From the NCBI GenBank assembly GCA_963978905.1, contig OZ022260.1, positions 12,017,725 through 12,081,724 on the forward strand: a stretch of 64,000 nucleotides of DNA. Direction: 5' to 3'. Source of the DNA: Trichostrongylus colubriformis. Taxonomy: Eukaryota > Nematoda > Chromadorea > Rhabditida > Trichostrongylidae. A model generated the notes under the pieces. That model did no database searches. It was not told where the DNA came from and saw only the letters and a program-made list of their open reading frames with translations. A program made the translations under genes and the position numbers. Positions 22,446 through 33,877 of this stretch are shown piece by piece. How positions within the stretch are numbered: the stretch's first letter is position 1; every line of letters begins with the position of its first letter.

Positions 22446-23005
22446 ATCACATCTACCACTTTTTGGAAAATCGGATGATTTAGGGGGCGACGTAATTGGT
22501 GAACTATACGATCACATGCGTACTCTCACAGATGGTATGTTTAAATTTCGTTCTAAGAGGGTCCGTGACAACGAAAAGGCTCTCGGTTTTTACAAAGATG
22601 TGAGGAGTTTGAAACTAGTATTATTTAAACTTTGGCATCATTTTTCAAGGAAGCGTGGTACGTATCATTTTTAGGTGTTCTATGCAGCAAAGGATGTCAA
22701 AAGGAACTCCTATACTGAAAAGGAAAGGTAGGTGACAATAACGTGACATTACATCAGAGCTGACGGAGATGTACATTGTTTTTACGATTCCAAATTTAGA
22801 CTGAGGAGGGAATGGAACAGGTTAGATGAAGCCTTGAAGGACTATATTGCGAAAAATTGGCGCCTACAATTCAAACACTGTGAGTTATTGATGAAATGAA
22901 TAATAAGCAAACAAATGTTTTATTTGCCTTTTTATTTATAGGAATTGCTACTGTACTGAATACCGTCGCGAAAGGGAGGGTTCAATGTGGTCCTCCCACC
23001 CTCTG
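22446..23005 (+). pseudogene. Tandem, probably decayed copy of the secreted-protein gene (3' exons)
   Basis: Exons equivalent to 2-5 of the upstream gene are recognisable at about 22446-22599, 22675-22727, 22800-22879 and 22942-23005, with the same donors and acceptors and conserved words (EKALxFYxDV region, RREWNRLDEALKDYIAKNW, AKGRVQCGPPTL). Joining the fourth donor to the last acceptor gives T|GA, an immediate stop, where the first copy has C|GA. The acceptor of exon 2 is replaced by TTTTTGGAAAAT, and no signal-peptide exon was found. AATAAA near 23029 could end a transcript. Confidence 0.6.
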
Positions 23006-23506
23006 AACTTTTCTCCCTGTTTTTTTTTAAATAAATATTTGAATATTGTAGCTTGTTCCTGAACTTCAGTATAGAAAAGTTTCAGTAGGATAGCGAATAT
23101 TTAGTGCTCCGAAGAATGCACGGATTGCAGGTGCTGTGGAAACGTTGTGGGAGTCGGCTTTTAGTGAGTAGCTCGAGAACATGCCATACAAAGGGGTCAG
23201 CCGCTTGCGTTCACTAGTCCCGTTCTTACAGCGTGATCATTGACCTGAAATGGTCGCAACTCATGATATCATCAGATGTGTGCGCCGGTAATTTGGTAAC
23301 AAAAATCATCTCTAAGAATCCACGGTTTTGGTTTATTCCGAGTAGTTTGCGACAGAATGTAGCACACCGCATAAGGGCTCTTTTCTGAAGGGAAAGTATA
23401 TACATACGATCCCACAAATGCTCTCAGGAACTTTGCTGCTCGCCACAGGAGAGGGGTTCTAGATCCCACACACCTCTTACCTTGTACCTTACCTGATACC
23501 TGATTA

Positions 23507-24200
23507 TTAGGTTGTAAGGAAAGTTTTGACCGGTTTTTGCAATTTCAATTTCGGGAGATCATAACTCGGTTCAGGGTGCATCTTTTCTCACAGAGTGAGC
23601 ACCGTTCGGTTCGCTACACTCTCGGCAATTTTATGCATACCTACATACAGTCCATTTCTGAAAAACTGACGGAGCGTGTCCTACCGACTTGGGTGAATGG
23701 CGAGAGTGAGAATGTGCGGCGGGCTGAGAGATTCACGTTCATCCAAGTCCGTAGGACACGCCCCGTCAGGTTTTACCGGAATGGACTGTAGCTAAATTGA
23801 TCAAGAGCTGATGATTTATATTGCGCGAAATGGAAAAAAGTCGACTCCACATCGCCACTCTTTCTAAACACGCTGCTACGGAAGGAGCTGTCTAGATGTC
23901 TTGGGAAGTGGGGCTTGGTTGGCGCTAAACTGTTAAACATGATGGACGAGTAAAGGCCTTACCCTGAAACTGCTCCCATTAGTGGAAGACGATTAGTGGA
24001 AAATGTGCTCGCCCATGACTGATCCGAGGGGTCGTACGGCACCCATTTTTTGGGTTTTTCTTAAATCGAGGCTACTCGAGATGGTCAGCTATGTTTATTT
24101 GTTGAGAGCCAATACTTGTGGATATCCTCTGCAAAGTATAGATACTCATCGCTTTCTGCCCTTTTGGTTAAAGCGATTTGATCAGCTGGAAATTCAATCA
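23507..24200 (-). mobile_element. Mariner-like element remnant
   Basis: It begins TTAGGTTGTAAGGAAAGTTT after a TA, like the element at 30127, and is similar to it for several hundred bp (GGGAGATCATAA, AGCACCGTT). It carries relics of a mariner transposase C-terminal region in broken frames on the minus strand. No right terminus was found, and a smaller MITE (23648-23788) is nested in it. Confidence 0.6.
23648..23788. mobile_element. Nested 141-bp MITE with TA duplication
   Basis: CAGTCCATTTCTGAAAAACT at the left is matched inverted by AGGTTTTACCGGAATGGACTG at the right, flanked by TA on both sides (23646-23647, 23789-23790). The arms continue through GACGGAGCGTGTCCTAC. It sits inside the mariner remnant. 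Confidence 0.75.
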
Positions 24201-24211
24201 ACTCGTTCTAT

Positions 24212-24326
24212 AATTTGCCATTTTTTAGAGCATTTAAAAGTCGACGAAATCGAGCATTTTCGACATCATCTGTCAAGAATGCTCGATTTCGTCGACTTTT
24301 AAATGTTCTAAAAAGTGGCAAAAATT
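24212..24326. repeat. Near-perfect 52-bp-arm hairpin
   Basis: ATTTGCCATTTTTTAGAGC and the inner TAAAAGTCGACGAAATCGAG are repeated inverted after a loop of about 12 nt. The central 30 bp of each arm match exactly. It could be a small foldback element; no target duplication is clear. Confidence 0.8.
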
Positions 24327-24339
24327 AATTCGAACAAAA

Positions 24340-24900
24340 ACCGTAGAAACTATCGTGTAGAGGGGAAATAGCTCTATCGTATAGTACAAAACATTGTGCG
24401 AAAAAATTCATTTTCGTCACGCAATTTTGAGTTGAAAAGCAGGTAAAAACTTATTACTGCATGCTAAAATTTCAGAGGATACAAAAGAAGAGTGGTATCT
24501 TCTTCTAGAGCAAAAAGGCTGTATCGAACGCATATATGTACATCTTCTCCAATCTCGATGGTAGGCGAGAAAAAGGAGATAACAAAAGTGCACACTTTTG
24601 CGAGTACTGCATTTGTGAGTCTTAAAAACAGCAAAAAGTTGAGCGATTCAAATAAATAGTGGTACCGTTCTGTAGAGCTGAAAAAGCTCTATCGAAAACA
24701 CATACACAAACATTTTTGATCTCGACGACAGACGAGAAAGGTAGGTGCGCAAGTGGCAATTTTTAGCTTTCAACTTACTTCATTTCCAAACCTCATAAAT
24801 ATTAGGTGGTCGAAGGAAACGAAAAACAGATAGTAGCATTCTATAGAGCAAAAAAGCTCTATCGAAAACATGTATGGGCTCTGTCGAAAGATGATGGCAA
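24340..24900 (+). repeat. Diverged tandem repeat, about 165-bp units
   Basis: Three to four degenerate units each contain TAGAGCnnAAAAAGCTCTATCG followed by CATATnTnnnC and a TCTCGATG/GACGA word then GGCGAGAAA. No coding potential was seen. Confidence 0.5.
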
Positions 24901-25475
24901 CAATGTGAAAAACGGGGATAAAGAAACGCGGAGGCTTATTCCCCACCCCAATAGAATCGGTTTGTATGTTTAGAAAGCAGATTCGAGATCGGTGTCCGAA
25001 AACACGTGGGGTGATATGCAAATATTTAAACATAAACAGCCGCTTGGTCCCTTCTCTGTAAACGAATTAGGGCTGTATTCAAGGCAAAAGTCTTCCTGGT
25101 ACTCCCAACGAGGTACCAGTGCACAGTTTCGGAGGAGAGACTTTCAGTAGAAATACCAGCGTCGCAATTAACGCCTAAATTCTAAGCGGTGCCTCCAAAT
25201 AGCCCTCAACCTCATCAACGGACCATTCCCCAATCCATTGAAAACGTTCATAATTTTTAAAAAGCTTCCCGTGATAACCTGTCTCAAGCACATTGGCCAG
25301 TGTGGAAAATCTCATCCATTGATGAAGAACAACGGAGATATCGAAAAGGATACCACTGACTAAAGACATAGGATTGACGGGAGTTTTTCCTCTGCGGTCT
25401 CATACAGACAATTCGAACTTGGTCTGCACTCGATACGAGTGTTTTTTTCCATTAGCACTCGATTCATTCACCCCC

Positions 25476-25482
25476 TATAAAA
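25476..25482 (+). promoter_or_regulatory. TATA box of the + strand collagen gene
   Basis: TATAAAA within CCCCCTATAAAAGG lies 115 bp before the collagen start codon, a normal position for a strongly transcribed cuticle-collagen gene. Confidence 0.65.
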
Positions 25483-25590
25483 GGAACTGAACTTCATGGG
25501 GCCCGAATACTTCATTTCTCGCGTGATCCATTTTTTTAAAAATTTCAAAAGTTCTAAAAAACCTGCGTTAGCACAAAGTACAAATTTGAG

Positions 25591-27184
25591 ATGTCAAATA
25601 CTCTTGCGATCACTGCTACTGCCGTTATTGTTACTACTATTGGATGTTTTATTTATATCGGTATGATAATCAGAGATATCGACAGTCTCAAAACGAATAT
25701 TAAACAAGGAATGACAGAGTTCAAGGTAAGTGGAAGGCGATGTCTCACTTTGGTAGTGCGGGCATGCGCCATGTATTCCCAACGAAGCTGTGGTACAAGC
25801 TGTATGGGCCAATGACGCTTTTCATTCCTTCAGGCTCACTTTTAACGATTATCGAATGATAGCTGTATAGATCAAGACACAAGCTAGTATCCCTACTATA
25901 GTCAATGGAAGTCCAATACGTGTGGCGTGCCCCAGCAATCCTGGCCAGGGCTCAATACAGGATGTTTCTTCAGCTTATACCCTTTTGAGCGCAGTCTCAC
26001 CAGCACTAGTTGAAAGCGAGGCCAAATATTATACAATGATAGTTCGGGAATGCGCCATATATTCCAGTCGCCATCACAACTAAGCGAATATTTGAATGGT
26101 TTTCTTAACAGTTTTGCATATAGCATATGGCTGAGTGTCTAGTCCAGCTCGATACCCTCCCCTGTCGTCTGGCTGGTATTCAATAATGGACGTATCCGGA
26201 AGATGGCTTCCTCAGTGGGAGGTAGTCGATTTTGCGGGTGATACACGTGCATTACTGTACCTTTATGACTGAACCACATAAAAATCAAAACTACTGACAT
26301 TCTTAGAAATCTTAATTGTTTCAACTGGGCCTGTATTACTTCAGTCCATCAGCGATGATACATGGCTCACCATTATGACAGAACAGAAAAATGTGAACGC
26401 TGATCTCAAGATTCCTGCGAAGACGTTTATGGAGATGTTTACGAGGAAGAAAAGGCAGATATCAGATAAATGCGGTATGTTCCTAAAGCCATTCACCCTC
26501 TACTAATAAACTCATGTTCTTTTAGAATGCTCTCTGAGAGCCTTGAATTGCCCACCTGGTCCTCCGGGAGCACCTGGTCAACCAGGAGAGCGTGGAGAGG
26601 ACGGTGCCCGAGGACCAGATGGCGAAAATGGTGCTCCAGGTCTCAATCTCCTGTAAGTGTTTCAGGGACAATGTGGGTTCTTGGAACAATAAATAAAGAG
26701 CTGTTGCAGATTCGATTCCAACACGCCTTCTGGATGTTTGAAATGCCCACAAGGACCACCAGGAATGCCTGGACAACAAGGACCCCCTGGAGCACCAGGA
26801 GCACCCGGAACCTCAGGAATGCGCGGTCCAGCTGGTGACCATGGAGCTCCTGGTGCGGAAGGAATGCCAGGTGAACAAGGACCTCCAGGACACGATGGAC
26901 TCGATGGTGCACAAGGCCCCAGTGGGAAACCTGGTACGGTGTATTTACCAGGTATGCCTGGCCCGGCCGGATTGCAAGGTCCGAAAGGTCCTGCTGGAGA
27001 ACCAGGAGAGCCAGGAGCACCAGGTGAAGACGGTGAACCTGGACGAGACGGGCAACCAGGGCTTCCTGGACGGCCAGGACGAAAAGGACAGGACGGCAAT
27101 CCGGGTATGCCTGGACCAAACGGAGTCGATGGCATGGACGCCAATTATTGCAAGTGCCCGCAGCGATCTCGTCCGGCGGTTTAA
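25591..27184 (+). CDS. Nematode cuticle collagen, four exons, 288 aa
   Basis: Exons are 25591-25725, 26345-26474, 26526-26652 and 26710-27184 (867 nt), all with GT..AG introns and consistent phase. The order of parts is the standard nematode cuticle-collagen plan. An N-terminal hydrophobic anchor (about residues 5-27) is followed by a DTW-containing N-domain and a basic RKKR processing site at about 79-82. Cys-flanked Gly-X-Y blocks come next ([10 protein letters not shown], then [14 protein letters not shown]), with a short interruption near TVYLPG, and the C-terminal tail is YCKCPQR. The product would be secreted by the hypodermis, trimmed at the basic site, trimerised and cross-linked in the cuticle. 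Exon 1 is exactly 45 codons, as in the collagen at 40060-41082. Intron 1 is 619 bp; the others are 51 and 57 bp. The specific col gene number is not determined. Confidence 0.93.
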
Positions 27185-27340
27185 CGAATCCTGGATCTTT
27201 GAATCATGACCATCTCCCTTGAAAGACTTCAGATTCCGAGAAATGAAGCGTGAACATTTGATAAATGGTTCCTACCTATTCTGTCTATGTGCACTTATCT
27301 GTGCGATGCGGTTACACGACGTCTTGTAATCCCGGATGTA

Positions 27341-28267
27341 CAGGGTGGGGCAAAATTACGGAAACTAAATTGGTGCCACCCAAAAACTTTATTTCAGCTT
27401 GAACAAAAAAGTTACCATTATCGATTTATTCCCCAGAAAAAACTGAACAAAACCCACTTCTTTTTATTCAAAGCAAGCCCATTTACTTCGACACAGGCTC
27501 GAAGACGCTCCGGGCTTCGGCCGTGGCGTGGAGGTGGTCTTCGTCCAACTCATCCCATGCTTTCTCCAGTGCTGCCTCCAGAGAATTGTGGTCGCGATGG
27601 GGTTTGAGCATGCTTTAGACTCGAGGACGCTCCATACAGAGAAATCGAGTGGGTTGAGGTCCGGTGAACTGGGATGCCGTTCATCAAAAGCGATGGAATC
27701 TGGAAAATTTTCCTTGCACCGCTCCTGAACAATCTTGGCCTCGTGAGCAGGGCATTGTCTTTTTGATAGCACCATTTCTTATATCCAAAGTGCCTCTGGG
27801 CCCACAGTAGGACTTCGTTCTTCAAAATGTCCAAATAGTTTTTCCCGTTGACCTTAACTCCCTGTGGACGAAGACCAGCGGTGAACGAAGATCACGCAGA
27901 TGATCGCGCATCTTCTTGATTTTCGCCTTGGTCGTGATAGAAGTAGGTCTCCCACATCCTGGTTGGTCGGAAAGGTTTCCCAATTCTGTAAACATTGCGA
28001 TTGTTTTCGACACAAGACTTCTTGGTACCTTGGACGGCGGGAGATGTCAACCGCTCGGAATCCTTGAAGGTGAAGGTCGATGATGGAAGTCCGGTGAGGG
28101 GATGGCCTTGTAATTTTAAATCAAATACGAAATTTTTTGTGCTAGTTAGCAGAGAAGGTTGCGCTGAATCGAATAAAAATTAGCAAGAGTTTTTCAAAGG
28201 CGAAAAGCGCCCCCGGGGTCAAAGTTCCTGCGGCCGTGCCTAGTTTCCGTAATTTTGCCCCACCCTG
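27341..28267 (-). mobile_element. Tc1-like transposon, internally deleted
   Basis: The termini CAGGGTGGGGCAAAATTACG and its inverse are perfect inverted repeats of about 27 bp, flanked by TA on both sides (27339-27340, 28268-28269). At 927 bp it is shorter than a full element (about 1.3 kb or more). Confidence 0.9.
27480..28013 (-). pseudogene. Broken Tc1-like transposase
   Basis: The N-terminal part keeps a helix-turn-helix segment with SDQPGCGRPTSITTKAKIKK. The C-terminal part has HEAKIVQERCKENFP and SSPDLNPLDFSVWSVLE, the block around the last acidic residue of the DDE/D triad. The centre with the first catalytic Asp is missing, and the pieces lie in different frames, so no active enzyme can be made. 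The element could still be mobilised by a related transposase through its intact ends. Confidence 0.85.
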
Positions 28268-28269
28268 TA

Positions 28270-29720
28270 TATCGGGGAGACGGGCCTTTGGCTCGTCCGG
28301 GCTGGCACGCGACAATTTGCGCGGCAAACTGCGCGACGCCACATCCGATCTCGTCGTCTTTGACTGGAGCGCGAATTCGCAATCGTGCTGATTTAGATCA
28401 AGATACTCAGGGGTTTTGCTGAGAAAAGGGCTTTCCCTTCCTCCCATGCGTTTATAAGTTGAGTTTTTTGACGTTAGAACTAATCTTATTCGTACAACAC
28501 CCAGATTTTATGTACTTAAGCGAACTTGTATGTAATGACATAAAACAAATAGGGTAGGAGCGAATTTTGCCTTACTGCCTTCAAACTTTTCAGAGCGATG
28601 CTCCCAAAAGAATAATAAGTGATCTGGGTGGTAATATGAGGGTATTAAGTAAATTGAAGTATTACGTAAGGAAAGCTTATCTTATAATCACTAATGGAAG
28701 GAAGGAGAAGCCAATGTCCAATAAAATTTCTGTCTACCCCAGCCTTTATCCGTTCCTTTACGTGTTCTTACGTGTTCGCGCCCCAATCAACGACGCCGCG
28801 CACTTCGCCGCACACATTGCCGCGTGCCAGCCCGGACGAGCCAAACGCCACACACCCTGTATATCGATAGGACAGAAAAATCGCGATGCGACGTCGCTCC
28901 CGCGACATTCGCGCACGAGTCGCCCGGTTCCGATTGGGGCAACCTTCTGCTTCAATGTATAGTGAGTAGCCATTTATTCGTATTGTGACATTGTTATATT
29001 TTTTTCTCATATCCTAACATTTTTATGTGATAATGTATAGTTGTGGGGAGGGCCAATAGACTGATTGTGAACTGGGCGTGGCAATTTTTTACCTAGATCT
29101 TAAGCCCGAGCCTAATTCAGGGGGAAGCTCTCACCTTCCTGAAATGAGGTAAAAATATACAAATGAGTGTACAAATCAATGATTGTAGAACGGTTTCGAG
29201 TGAGGGACGACAACGCGACAATGAGTGGATCCAAGTAAGTTACCACCTTTTTCCATACCTTGAACTGTAGGTGCAGATTTGTATGTGGAAGTTCTTGAAT
29301 TTTGGTCTTGTTTACACGTTTACCTTCACCTTATTCCTTATTTCCCTTATGTTCGCAATCAGAAAAACCGATTACCTAAGAAAAGATACTAAGCACAACA
29401 AAACATACCATTCTGTGGGAGCACCGTTGCTCTGACGCAAATGCGCTGCCCCAATCGGAATTGGGCAACTCGTGCGCAATCGTCACACGCCGCACACGGC
29501 GCGCGAATTTTCAGTCGTGACGACACCCTGTAATCCCTGCCATGCACCTTTATGTGGCCACCTTTAGCGCATACGGATGAAGCACAACGGCTGGATTGAC
29601 ATCCTACTGATGTAAACTTTCGGAAGGCTGAACCTGAACCATGAGATTGCATGAGCGAGCTTCTAGAGGGTCCAGGCACAGCAAAAAACGGCACGGTTTG
29701 AGCGCGAATCAGGAATCGTG
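28270..29720. repeat. Interval of GC-rich repeat fragments, no supported gene
   Basis: 28270-28400 (CGTCCGGGCTGGCACGCGAC region) recurs inverted at 28765-28860, and CGATTGGGGCAACC/GGTTGCCCCAATCG-type words recur at 28930 and 29440. ACACCCTGTATATCGATAGG near 28850 resembles the Tc1-like tip and its flank. A possible isolated exon (28594-28665, between AG and GTAAGG borders) has no partner. Confidence 0.45.
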
Positions 29721-30126
29721 TATACGATGCCCGTAGGCCATGCGCCCGTTGATAGCTGGTCCCTAATATCCAAATTCCTGACATGGGATGAGGACCCTTT
29801 TTGTTTTTGCTATCTAATGAAATGGCTGAAAAATGAAAAATGGGTATGTTTCAGTAGTTTCAGATGCTCCAACTATACTATGAATATAACAGCCGACCAC
29901 AGCAAAATCGGCTTGCTTCGAAACCTTGAAAAATCCTACACCATTGCCCAGCCAAACGTGGTGCTTTCTGAGAGCTTTTCTTCAACTGCTGATCTTGCCC
30001 TTGTCGAATACTCCGGTATAGTGGCATGCAGAAGCTCCCGAAAGCGGTTTGTGAATTACAATCATCACTGTGGTCGCTCAAAGGAAATGTTCACAAATTC
30101 TGATTCCTCCGATAGCCACTTTACTA

Positions 30127-31526
30127 TTAGGTTGTAAGGAAAGTTTTGGCCGTTTTTCGTAATTTCATCGGGAGATCATAAGTCGGTTCAGACTGCATCT
30201 TTTCTCGCAAAATAAGCACCATTTGATTCGTTGCACCTTTAGCAATATCGTGGATATTTGTATATCTTATTTCGATGAAGTGCTGATGATTTATAATATA
30301 TAGCGCGAGATCGAAAAAAGTCGTCTTCATTTCACCATTCTCTCTGAACACACTGCTGCTGAACAAGCTGTACAGATGCTCGGGAAAATGGGGCTCACTT
30401 AGCGCTAGATCTGGTGAACATGATGGACGCGTGAGGGCTTCAGACTGCAACTGCTTCGATTACTGGAAGAGGATTTGTGTAAAATGCGCTTGCGCATAGC
30501 TGCTATAAGGGGTTCCGCGGCACCCATTTTTTTCGAGTCCGAATCAAGGCTCCTTGAGGTGATTAACTAAGTTTGTGTGTTGAGGGCCAATACTTTTGGA
30601 CATCTCCTGCAAGTATGGGCGCTCATCGCTTCCTCCCCTTTTAGTTGCAGCGATTAGATCAACTGAAAATTTGAGCAATTCGTTCTCATTTCTGCACTTC
30701 TGAAACCAGGACAAAGTGTACACTCCGATGCTTCACCCCTCCCCTTTCAGCACTCACTTTTGTGGTCATCTACGCTGGAAGGTGGCTAAGCAAGAACTCA
30801 CGGAGTGAAGTCATCTGAATAGTGCCATTTTCGCAGTATTTTAAAATTTCCCAACACTTCGGAAACTTTGTGGCACTCCAAATGAAACATACAGTAGCGC
30901 TCAAAAGTCTTCGGCCAAAACTTTTTTGTCATAACTTTTTTTCTACTTGACCAAATTTGACAAAATTTTAATATGTGGTGCCTGAACCTATTGTCAACAT
31001 TTCCTTCTACTTGAGCGCTGCTTGCCACTTTTCGTGATTTTTTACAAGAATTTACTACAAGACCACCCAAAAAAAAGTAAGAGGCTTGTTCAAGAAAAAC
31101 GGCTTTCTATACAAAAACAAAAAGAGCAAGCCTCAGAGAACATTAATATTTTGTAGAAAGAACACGACTTTTGATGACAGCGGCACAGCGGGACGGCATA
31201 GCGATGGCATGCCAAAATTAAAAAATTTTATATAACCACGTAACCTACACCGTTGCGCGCCAAAATAGTATATTAAGTATGCAGTGTCTCCAAGTACAAA
31301 ATTTCTCTTAAATCGGTGCAGTTGCAAAAAAGTTACAAGTGAAAAAACCCGAGTGAAAAACCATTTCGCCGAACACTTTTGAGCGCTACTGTATGTTCAG
31401 AATGAGCATCTTCTGTCTAACAATAAGGAGCACAACATGTATGCTGATTTAGGTTGACGCGCCCTGAGATTTGAATTTATCTTCTGCACGCAAAAAAAAA
31501 ACGGGCGGAACTTCCTTACAACCTAC
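30127..31526 (-). mobile_element. Mariner-like element with both termini, interrupted by a nested insertion
   Basis: TTAGGTTGTAAGGAAAGTTT at 30127 is matched by AACTTCCTTACAACCTAC at 31526, with TA at both flanks. Minus-strand frames near 30130-30450 keep a mariner C-terminal block (SCSPDLALSEPHF, corresponding to the YSPDLAPSDYHLF signature). Subtracting the nested 500-bp element leaves about 900 bp, less than the 1.3 kb of a complete mariner, and the frame is broken, so it is dead. Confidence 0.75.
30892..31391. mobile_element. Tc1-like MITE nested in the mariner
   Basis: CAGTAGCGCTCAAAAGT at the left and ACTTTTGAGCGCTACTG at the right are inverted repeats with TA on each side (30890-30891, 31392-31393). 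The 500-bp interior has no transposase ORF of useful length. The nesting makes it younger than the mariner. Confidence 0.85.
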
Positions 31527-31986
31527 TAGATAAAACACACGAATAGAAAAACGAAAAAAAAACAGAAGGTTCTGCTTTCTTTCAAAACAGAAAACGGAAA
31601 ACTGGAAGAAAAGTGACTGATCTGAATTCCCGACGAGCAACATTTGCGGCTTGAAAGGCGCACTTCAAATTTTCTCGCCCAATGTTGATTCACTTCTCAC
31701 TGTGTGTCCCTGACCCCGTGACCGTCGTCTCTTTCCTCATGCAACCCTCGTGACCTCACCCCATTTGACGCCATTTTTAGGAGGACGCATCTATCAATCT
31801 GTCGGATTTTTTTTGATCCGTGTACCAACAGCATCTATGCATGGATGATAGAAAAACTTGAAATTCCGAGAACAAATCCTTCAAAAACCGGCTTCTATCT
31901 GTGCGTGTGTCACGGAGGTACCTCAAGCACGGATCAGGCCGAAAGCTGGCCCTTCTGTAAGAAGAAGCTCATGGGGCAGTAGAGGT

Positions 31987-32200
31987 GGTGTGTACCTTCA
32001 TGTCAGGATTTTGCACGACGGCGAGCGACATGCGACGTAGTGTGTGCGAGTATGCGCGTCGCGGTAGTCGGGTCATAGAACGCGATACGCTATTGACTTG
32101 TAATCGTCTCGGGAACCAGCAACATGGCATTTTCAGCTTGTCCGCATTGCTTCGGTTGCGACATGCCGCGGTGCGAAATCCTGACATAAGGGTACACACC
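31987..32200. mobile_element. Mutator-like MITE with GCAGTAGAGG target duplication
   Basis: The tips GGTGTGTACCTTCATGTCAG and CTGACATAAGGGTACACACC are inverted repeats. GCAGTAGAGG occurs on both flanks just outside (offset by one base each side), a 9-10-bp duplication typical of the Mutator superfamily. It belongs to the same family as 39618-39858 and the tips at 7779/10138. Confidence 0.8.
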
Positions 32201-32787
32201 CGCAGTAGAGGCGTTGACACAACTACATATGGCATCTGATTGACGGTGCGAAATCTATTAGCTTTCAGCATTAAGGACGAATTTGTCTTCTATGACAGCG
32301 AATAAGTATTCAGATGGCAAATGACTAATTCGCATGAATGGATGTATAGGTAGACAATTCGACGAATCGACAAACAGACAACCTGACACAGCGACAAAAC
32401 GACAAAAATAAAGACAAATGTAGCAACCCATGTAGGAGATATATCTCCGGTGTTGTTCTTCTGAATTATAACATTGTGTTCACTGAAAATTTTGCAGTGG
32501 AACTGCAAATGGACTATCGATGCATCACAGCTTTCATCGAGTTTTCCCAAAAATTTCCGGGAAGAATAATTGTCTTTTCTGAGCCGCCGAGACAGTTACA
32601 TTTTATTCTTCCGGCTATCATCTCGGCAAATCGCCTTCTTCGGAGCCCGTAAAGCCGAAGCATTTGTGAGACTGAACGTTCATGACCATTTTTCAAAGTA
32701 CGAAAGGGAACTAATGGTGAATGAATCCTAACTTACATAATGAGAACCCGCTGACCTATATAAATGAGGAGCTGTAGATTGACTTAA

Positions 32788-33212
32788 AGGAATCGTCCAC
32801 GGAAAATACGTTTTTGTGTTACCCATACGTTTATGTTGTATTTGCCTAATGTGGGCCTCATGCAAAATTTCACGCGAAAAAATGCGAATCTGGCTGAGAT
32901 ACAGCACCACAAAGTGCGGTCCCAGTGGGCGGGGCCTAACAGTAAAAGCCTCGTCCCGTGGTCCGCCGACGTTGGGAACGGAGAGTAGGACTGTTTACGT
33001 AACCTTATGTTCCTACAATGCGTCTCCGACCACGGCGGACGACGTAACGAAGCTTTTCTCTTAAGCCCCGCCCACTGGGACCGCATTTTGTGGTGCTGTA
33101 TCTCAGCCACATTCGCATTTTTTCGCATGAAATTTTGCATGAGGCTCACATTAGGCAAATACAACATAAACGTATGGGTAACGCAAAAACTCATTTTCCG
33201 TGGACACTTCCT
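32788..33212. mobile_element. Foldback MITE flanked by TTAA (piggyBac-like)
   Basis: AGGAATCGTCCACGGAAAAT at the left and ATTTTCCGTGGACACTTCCT at the right begin arms of roughly 180 bp, with TTAA immediately outside each (32784-32787, 33213-33216). TTAA duplication is diagnostic of piggyBac-type transposition. Both arms include the GGCGGGGC words and CATACGTTTATGTTGTATTT. There is no transposase. Confidence 0.7.
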
Positions 33213-33412
33213 TTAAGCTGATATTCTTCGGTGATAATCATATAAGTGCTTTATGCTTTCAACTATGCAATGCCTTCGAAAGCGATATGAAAACTGAGCA
33301 CACTGCAAAGTTGAAAGAGAAGCAAGAAAAACACATTAGCTATGACAATCTTGGTGATAGCTGGTTGCAGTATGCCAGGGTCATATGCGAATTCTTGGAA
33401 AGAATTCACTTA

Positions 33413-33877
33413 TAAGGGAAGGTATTTTCTTCCCATGGAGCTTTGAAATGGGACCCGGGGGGATCGATAGAGCTTCGAACGCTGATTATAACTGTGAAAA
33501 CCAAAATTGCTACCTGGCATTCTGAAGCGAGTTACGATGGGTCAAAGATTGCCTGTGACACCTCATTGGCGAGGCACTTTGCCATCAGCAAGGCCGTCGC
33601 TAGGCCCAGTCACCCACGAACCCAACCCCGCAGATCTGGAACACTACCAGTAAGCCACTGTGGTCAATTCTGGCTATCCAACGGCCTCGCTGATGGCAAA
33701 GTGCCTCGCCAATGAGATGTCACAGGCAAGTCACAGGCAAACTTTGACCCATCGTAACTCGCTTCAGAATGCCAGGTAGCAATCTTGGTTTTCACAGTTA
33801 TAATCAGGGTTTGAAGCTCTATCGATCCCCCCGGGTCTCATTTCTAAGTTCCGTGGGAAGTAAAATACCTTCCCTTG
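33413..33877. mobile_element. Foldback MITE with TTA duplication, absent from the paralogous unit
   Basis: TAAGGGAAGGTATTTTCTTC at the left and the inverse at the right start arms of about 190 bp around a unique centre (33600-33680). TTA flanks both sides (33410-33412, 33878-33880). The distal duplication unit reads straight through the equivalent place (about 36575), which is an empty site. The 3-bp duplication suggests the PIF/Harbinger group. Confidence 0.8.

Noticed and set aside
26643..27144. Long minus-strand frames rich in Gly and Pro opposite the collagen
   Set aside because: These are reverse-strand shadows of the Gly-X-Y repeat; the plus-strand gene has splice sites, an anchor and Cys knots.
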